Below, one piece after another: positions 54,549 to 58,622 of a stretch of 58,622 bases of DNA. Source of the DNA: Gemmatimonadales bacterium (lineage in GTDB: Bacteria; Gemmatimonadota; Gemmatimonadetes; Gemmatimonadales; JACORV01); NCBI GenBank assembly GCA_035502185.1, contig DATJUT010000024.1, positions 1 to 58,622 of the forward strand. Reading direction: 5' to 3'. The first letter of the stretch is position 1; the number at the start of each line of letters is the position of its first letter. The translations under genes and the position numbers were made by a program. A model generated the notes under the pieces. It was not told the DNA's origin and made no database searches. It saw only the letters and a list, made by a program, of their open reading frames with translations.

Positions 54549-54826
54549 AGAACGTCCTGGAGGCGGTGGTGGCGCGCAAGTACGAGGACCTGCTGCCGGA
54601 CGTCCCGGATGCCTGCGGCTGCCCGCTGTGCCGCGAGGACATTCTCGTGTACGCGCTCAACCGGCTGCCGCCCCGCTACGTGGCGACCCTGACGGGCAAG
54701 GTGCTCTCGGAGGTGCAGATGGAGGCCGACCAGGGCAAGGCCGACGTGACGGTGGCGCTGATGGACGCGTTCCGCGTCGTGGGCGATTCGCCTCGGCACG
54801 CCCGGAGTCGGCGAACGGCGCGCTGA
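54545..54826 (+). CDS. ComFB-like late-competence protein
   Basis: The 93-residue protein starts at ATG 54545. Its pattern is ComFB family: a helix with KNVLEAVVARKYEDLL, the Cys cluster CGCPLCREDI, and ALNRLPPRYVATLTG. ComFB proteins of Firmicutes and cyanobacteria are linked to competence and to c-di-nucleotide signalling; some bind zinc through these cysteines. comEC begins 21 bases downstream, supporting a role in DNA uptake. The family call is by motif, not search. Confidence 0.82.
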
Positions 54827-54847
54827 GCCTCGGCGGCCGGCAGTAGG

Positions 54848-57175
54848 ATGCCGGCCGTCGTGTGGTGTGCCGTGGGCTTCGTGGCCGGCGACCTCGCCGG
54901 CCTGTTGTTTTTCCGGCTCGGCTGGGCGCTCGCGCCGCTGGTCGCCGTCGCGGGCATGGCGGCGTGGCGGCGCCGGCCGGCCGCCGCCGCGGCGCTCACG
55001 GCGGCGGCGGCCGGGATCGCGTGGGGCACGGCGGCCGCGCTCCACGCCTCCCGCGACTGCCGGGCGCAGTGGCGCGAGGGCGAGCGGGTCGCGCTGGTCG
55101 TCGGCCTGTGGGACCTCGCCCCGCCGGGCGGTGCGTCGCGCGTCACGGTGCGGTGGCCGGCGGCGTGCGCGGGCCGGATGACGGTGGCCTGGCCCGCGGG
55201 GACCGCCCCGCCCTCGACCGCGGCGGTGGTGGTCGGCACGTGGCACCGGAGCGGCGCGCGCGTGGCCTCCTCCTGGCCGGCGCGCCCGGAGCGGCTGGGC
55301 CGGCTGGTGGCGCGCCGGGTGCGGCCCCTCGCGCTGCCGGCCGGCCCGCGCGAGCGCCTGCGGCTCTCGGCCGAGCGCGCCCTGGTCCGGCTGTTCGGTC
55401 CGGCCCGCGCCCCGCTCGCCGCCGCGCTCACCGTCGGCACCGGCGACCAGCTCGACACCGAGGTCCACCAGCGGTTCGCCCGCGCCGGCCTCGCCCACGT
55501 GCTCGCGATCTCCGGACTCCACGTCGGCATCCTGGCGGCGGCGCTCCTGCTGGTGCTGGGCGCGGCGCGGGTGCGGCACGGGGCGCGGCGGCCGGCCGCG
55601 ACCGCGCTGGTGGGCGCGTACGTCGTCCTGCTCGGCTGCCCGCCGCCGGCGCTGCGGGCGGTGGGACTCCTGGCGCTGTGGTCCCTGGCGCGCCTCAGGC
55701 AACGTCCGGTCGTGCCCTTCACGCCGCTCGCGACCACGGCGCTGGCGGTCGCGGCGCTCGATCCCTGGGCCGTGGTGGAGGCCGGCCCGTGGCTGTCGTT
55801 CGCGGGGGCATGGGGTTGCGTGGCGGCGGCGCGGGCGTGGACGGCGCTGCGCCGCGAGCACTCCCTGCCGCGGAACCGCCGGGTTGCGGGCGCGCTCTCC
55901 CTGGCCGCGGTCTCGGGCGGGGCGACGCTGGCCACCGCGCCCTTCAGCGTGCTCGGCTTCGGCACCATGGCGCCGGCCGCGCTGGTTTCCAACGTGCTCG
56001 CCGTGCCGCTGGTGGGCCTGGTGGTGCCCTCGCTCGCCGTCACGCTGGTCCTGGCCGCGGCGCTGCCGGCCGCGGCGCCGCTGGTGGCCGGCGCCGCCGC
56101 GGCGGGCCTCGACGCGATGGACGGAGTGGCCCGCCTGGCGGGCGCGTTGCCCCTGGCATCCGTCCCGTTCGAGCGCCGGCTGCTCGCGGCCGCGCTGCTC
56201 GGGGCCCTCGGCCTCGTGGTGCTGCGGCCGGTTCCACGCACCGGCCGCGGGGCGGCGCGGCGGGCCCTCCTCGCGCGCGCGGCGACGGCCGCCGCCCTGG
56301 CCTCGTGCGCCGCCGTGTGGTGGCCGCTCGTTCCGCAGGGCGCGTCGGGTTTCAGGCCGGGGTGGCTCGCGCTACATTTTCTCGCGGTCGGCGAGGGCGA
56401 CGCCGCGGCGATCGTGACGCCCGGCGGCCGCTGGATCGTGGTGGACGGCGGCCCCCGGGTGCTCGGCTTCGACGCGGGCGCCTCGGTCGTGACGCCGTTC
56501 CTGCGCCGCAGCGGCGTGGCTCGCCTGGCACTGGCCGTGGCCTCGCACGGCGACGCCGACCACCTCGGCGGAATGCCGACGGTGATCCGGAACTTCCATC
56601 CGGAGCTGGTGCTGGAGCCCGGCGAGCCGCGGGCGACGGCGGGATACCGCCGGTTTCTCGCGGCCGCGGCGCAGGCGGGGAGCCGCTGGAGGCCGGCGCG
56701 CGCCGGGGACCGCCTCGAGCTGGACGGCGTGCTGCTGCGGGTCTGGCACCCCGACAGCGCGTGGATGGAGCGCCGGCTGCCGGCGAACGAGAACTCGGTG
56801 GTGCTGACGGTCGAATACGGCGACTTCCGCGCGGTGTTCCCGGGCGACGCCGGCCTGGCGATGGAGGGAGCGCCGGACGTGGCCGGCCGGATCCCGGCGG
56901 CCACGGTGCTCAAGGTGGCGCACCACGGCAGCCGCTCCGCCACCGGCCCCGCCTGGCTGGCGGAAGTGGCGCCGAAAGTGTGCATTATCTCCGTCGGCCC
57001 GAACCGGTACGGCGAGCCCGATCCGGGGACCGTGGCCGCGCTGGCGGGGGCGGGCTGCAACGTGTTCCGCACCGACGCCGCGGGCACGGTGACGGTCGAA
57101 ACGGACGGCAGGGCGGTGCACGCATACGCCGGGCCGCGCGACACGACGTTCACCCTCACGCGGGGGCAGCCGTGA
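54848..57175 (+). CDS. comEC: ComEC DNA-uptake channel
   Basis: ComEC forms the inner-membrane channel for single-stranded DNA in natural transformation. The 775-residue protein has an N-terminal multi-helix and OB part, the competence-domain motif [13 protein letters not shown] (about 217), several membrane helices and a C-terminal metallo-beta-lactamase-like domain with HGDADHLGG (about 567), HHGSRSATG and DGGPR motifs, all intact. ATG 54848 is used. It is complete and probably functional. Confidence 0.95.
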   Translation: MPAVVWCAVGFVAGDLAGLLFFRLGWALAPLVAVAGMAAWRRRPAAAAALTAAAAGIAWGTAAALHASRDCRAQWREGERVALVVGLWDLAPPGGASRVTVRWPAACAGRMTVAWPAGTAPPSTAAVVVGTWHRSGARVASSWPARPERLGRLVARRVRPLALPAGPRERLRLSAERALVRLFGPARAPLAAALTVGTGDQLDTEVHQRFARAGLAHVLAISGLHVGILAAALLLVLGAARVRHGARRPAATALVGAYVVLLGCPPPALRAVGLLALWSLARLRQRPVVPFTPLATTALAVAALDPWAVVEAGPWLSFAGAWGCVAAARAWTALRREHSLPRNRRVAGALSLAAVSGGATLATAPFSVLGFGTMAPAALVSNVLAVPLVGLVVPSLAVTLVLAAALPAAAPLVAGAAAAGLDAMDGVARLAGALPLASVPFERRLLAAALLGALGLVVLRPVPRTGRGAARRALLARAATAAALASCAAVWWPLVPQGASGFRPGWLALHFLAVGEGDAAAIVTPGGRWIVVDGGPRVLGFDAGASVVTPFLRRSGVARLALAVASHGDADHLGGMPTVIRNFHPELVLEPGEPRATAGYRRFLAAAAQAGSRWRPARAGDRLELDGVLLRVWHPDSAWMERRLPANENSVVLTVEYGDFRAVFPGDAGLAMEGAPDVAGRIPAATVLKVAHHGSRSATGPAWLAEVAPKVCIISVGPNRYGEPDPGTVAALAGAGCNVFRTDAAGTVTVETDGRAVHAYAGPRDTTFTLTRGQP

Positions 57176-58185
57176 AGTCGCAGCTCGCACGCGTCATCAC
57201 GATCGAGCGGTTCATCCTGGACCAGGAGGAGCTGCACCCCGAGGCCACGGGGGAGCTGTCCAACCTGCTGTACGACATCGCCCTCGCCGCGAAGATCATC
57301 AACAGCCACGTCCGCATGGCCGGCCTCGCCGACATCATCGGCAGCGCGGGGCTGATCAACGTGCAGGGCGAGGTGGTGCAGAAGCTGGACGAGTTCGCCA
57401 ACGCCACGATGAAGCACGCGCTGCTGAGGACCGGGCGGGTCTGTCTCATCGGCTCGGAGGAGGACGCGGAGCCGATCCCGACGCCGCCCGGCCAGGCGGC
57501 GGGCAAGTACGTGGTGCTCTACGATCCGCTCGACGGGTCGTCCAACATCGACGTCAACGTCTCCATCGGCACGATCTTCTCGGTCCACAAGCGGCTCAGC
57601 CCGGACGGCGGCCCCGGCGTGCTGAGCGACTGCCTGCAGACGGGCCGGGAGCAGGTGGCTGCGGGGTACGTGCTCTACGGCTCGAGCACCATGATGGTGT
57701 ACACCACCGGCCAGGGCGTGCACGGGTTCACGTACGACCCGACCATCGGGGAGTTCCTGCTCTCCCACCCGAGCATCACGACGCCGGAGCACGGCAAGTA
57801 CTACAGCGTCAACGAGAGCTATTTCCCCCGCTGGGACGCGCGGGTGCAGGCGCTGATGAAGTGCTACAAGGGGTTGGACTGCGGCTACGAGCCGAAGACC
57901 TCCCGCTACATCGGATCGCTGGTGGCGGACTTCCACCGCAACCTGATCGCGGGGGGCGTGTTCTGCTACCCGGCCGACACCCGCTCGCCCCAGGGCAAGC
58001 TGCGCCTGCTGTACGAGTGCTCGCCGCTGGCGATGCTGTGCGAACAGGCGGGGGGCTACGCGAGCGACGGGCGCCGGCGGATCCTCGACATCGAGCCGCT
58101 CGAGCTGCACCAGCGCTCGCCGCTGTTCGTCGGCAGCCGCGACGACGTGCGCCTGGCCGAGGACATGCTGCGCGGCGACCGGTGA
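57172..58185 (+). CDS. fbp: Class I fructose-1,6-bisphosphatase
   Basis: FBPase removes the 1-phosphate of fructose-1,6-bisphosphate in gluconeogenesis. The 337-residue protein shows the metal and substrate site [18 protein letters not shown], the [11 protein letters not shown] strand, the YVGS-like [13 protein letters not shown] segment and the [14 protein letters not shown] motif. GTG 57172 overlaps comEC by 4 bases. A mutase gene overlaps its end by 4. Confidence 0.96.
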   Translation: MKSQLARVITIERFILDQEELHPEATGELSNLLYDIALAAKIINSHVRMAGLADIIGSAGLINVQGEVVQKLDEFANATMKHALLRTGRVCLIGSEEDAEPIPTPPGQAAGKYVVLYDPLDGSSNIDVNVSIGTIFSVHKRLSPDGGPGVLSDCLQTGREQVAAGYVLYGSSTMMVYTTGQGVHGFTYDPTIGEFLLSHPSITTPEHGKYYSVNESYFPRWDARVQALMKCYKGLDCGYEPKTSRYIGSLVADFHRNLIAGGVFCYPADTRSPQGKLRLLYECSPLAMLCEQAGGYASDGRRRILDIEPLELHQRSPLFVGSRDDVRLAEDMLRGDR

Positions 58186-58622
58186 ACGAGCGCCGCACCA
58201 GCTCCGGCATCGAGGTCCGGCCGGTGTACGGGCCGGCCGACGCGCCGCCCGATCTCGCCGGCCGGCTCGGCGCGCCCGGCGCGTTCCCGTACGCGCGCGG
58301 CATCCACGAGTCGATGTACCGCGGCCGGCTGTGGACGATGCGCCAGTACGCGGGCTTCGGCACGGCCGAAGAGACCAACGCGCGGTTCCGCGAGCTGCTG
58401 GCCGCGGGGCAGACCGGGCTCTCGACGGCCTTCGACCTCCCGACCCAGATGGGCTACGACTCGGACCATCCGCTTGCGGCGGGCGAGGTCGGCCGCGTCG
58501 GCGTGGCCGTGGACACGGTGGACGATCTGGCGCGCGTGTTCGACGGGATCCCGCTCGACCGCGTGACCACGTCCATGACGATCAACGCGACCGCGCCCGT
58601 CCTGCTGGCGATGTACCTGGTG
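58182..58622 (+). CDS. Methylmalonyl-CoA mutase large subunit, N-terminal part (runs off window)
   Basis: The 147 visible residues start at GTG 58182 and match the N-terminal TIM barrel of methylmalonyl-CoA (or related acyl-CoA) mutase: [24 protein letters not shown]-like, [29 protein letters not shown] and [19 protein letters not shown]. The B12-binding domain lies outside. Alternatives are isobutyryl- or ethylmalonyl-CoA mutase; these cannot be separated from this part. Confidence 0.9.
   Translation, partial: MNERRTSSGIEVRPVYGPADAPPDLAGRLGAPGAFPYARGIHESMYRGRLWTMRQYAGFGTAEETNARFRELLAAGQTGLSTAFDLPTQMGYDSDHPLAAGEVGRVGVAVDTVDDLARVFDGIPLDRVTTSMTINATAPVLLAMYLV

Overview
The window is a very GC-rich, gene-dense bacterial chromosome segment. 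Nearly every base is coding, GTG starts are very common, and successive genes typically overlap by four bases (GTGA/ATGA). Several traits point to a diderm bacterium, most likely Gemmatimonadota or a close relative (inference; no rRNA is present): a meso-DAP-type MurE (DNPR motif), ComEC, lipoproteins paired with a predicted outer-membrane protein, an MglA-type GTPase, and TPR/DUF4388 proteins. No gene-free stretch reaches 300 bases; the longest (about 145 to 215 bases) hold tRNAs, a terminator or repeats.

Region 1 (54-13958) is one long operon-like run. It holds a large TPR protein, a DUF4388(PATAN)-TPR protein, three Roadblock/LC7-type proteins in a row, an MglA-type GTPase, a protein with two DnaA-like AAA+ ATPase modules, a second DUF4388-TPR protein, then CheR, CheD, CheB, two CheW proteins and a TPR protein. 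No CheA, receptor or stand-alone CheY lies inside the window. This is the best candidate for an undescribed system: a small-GTPase polarity switch joined to AAA+ ATPases and a chemosensory adaptation module.

Region 2 (13959-16365) has a small membrane protein with a near-leaderless promoter, tRNA-Val(TAC), a secreted TPR protein, tRNA-Asp(GTC) with a good promoter and terminator, and the first of three GTGAGA-type intergenic repeats.

Region 3 (16366-35506) is the division and cell-wall (dcw) cluster: rsmH, ftsL, ftsI, murE, murF, mraY, murD, ftsW, murG, murC, ftsQ, ftsA, ftsZ, followed by an M23 peptidase, hisA and a membrane vWA protein. mraZ, murB and ddl are absent. Together the genes make lipid II, export or polymerise it, and build the divisome.

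Region 4 (35507-46602) begins with the second repeat, then ftsY and recG, a convergent lipoprotein, a sulfur/redox group (sulfurtransferase, SufU-like scaffold, nitrilase, bacilliredoxin), the third repeat, a minus-strand pair (beta-propeller lipoprotein and small membrane protein), asnS and mazG.

Region 5 (46638-58622) is a second plus-strand run: alr, deoB, cdd, an orphan EutN/CcmL microcompartment vertex protein, a lipoprotein and outer-membrane protein pair, mtaB, miaB, comFB-like, comEC, fbp and the start of a methylmalonyl-CoA mutase large subunit that runs off the window.
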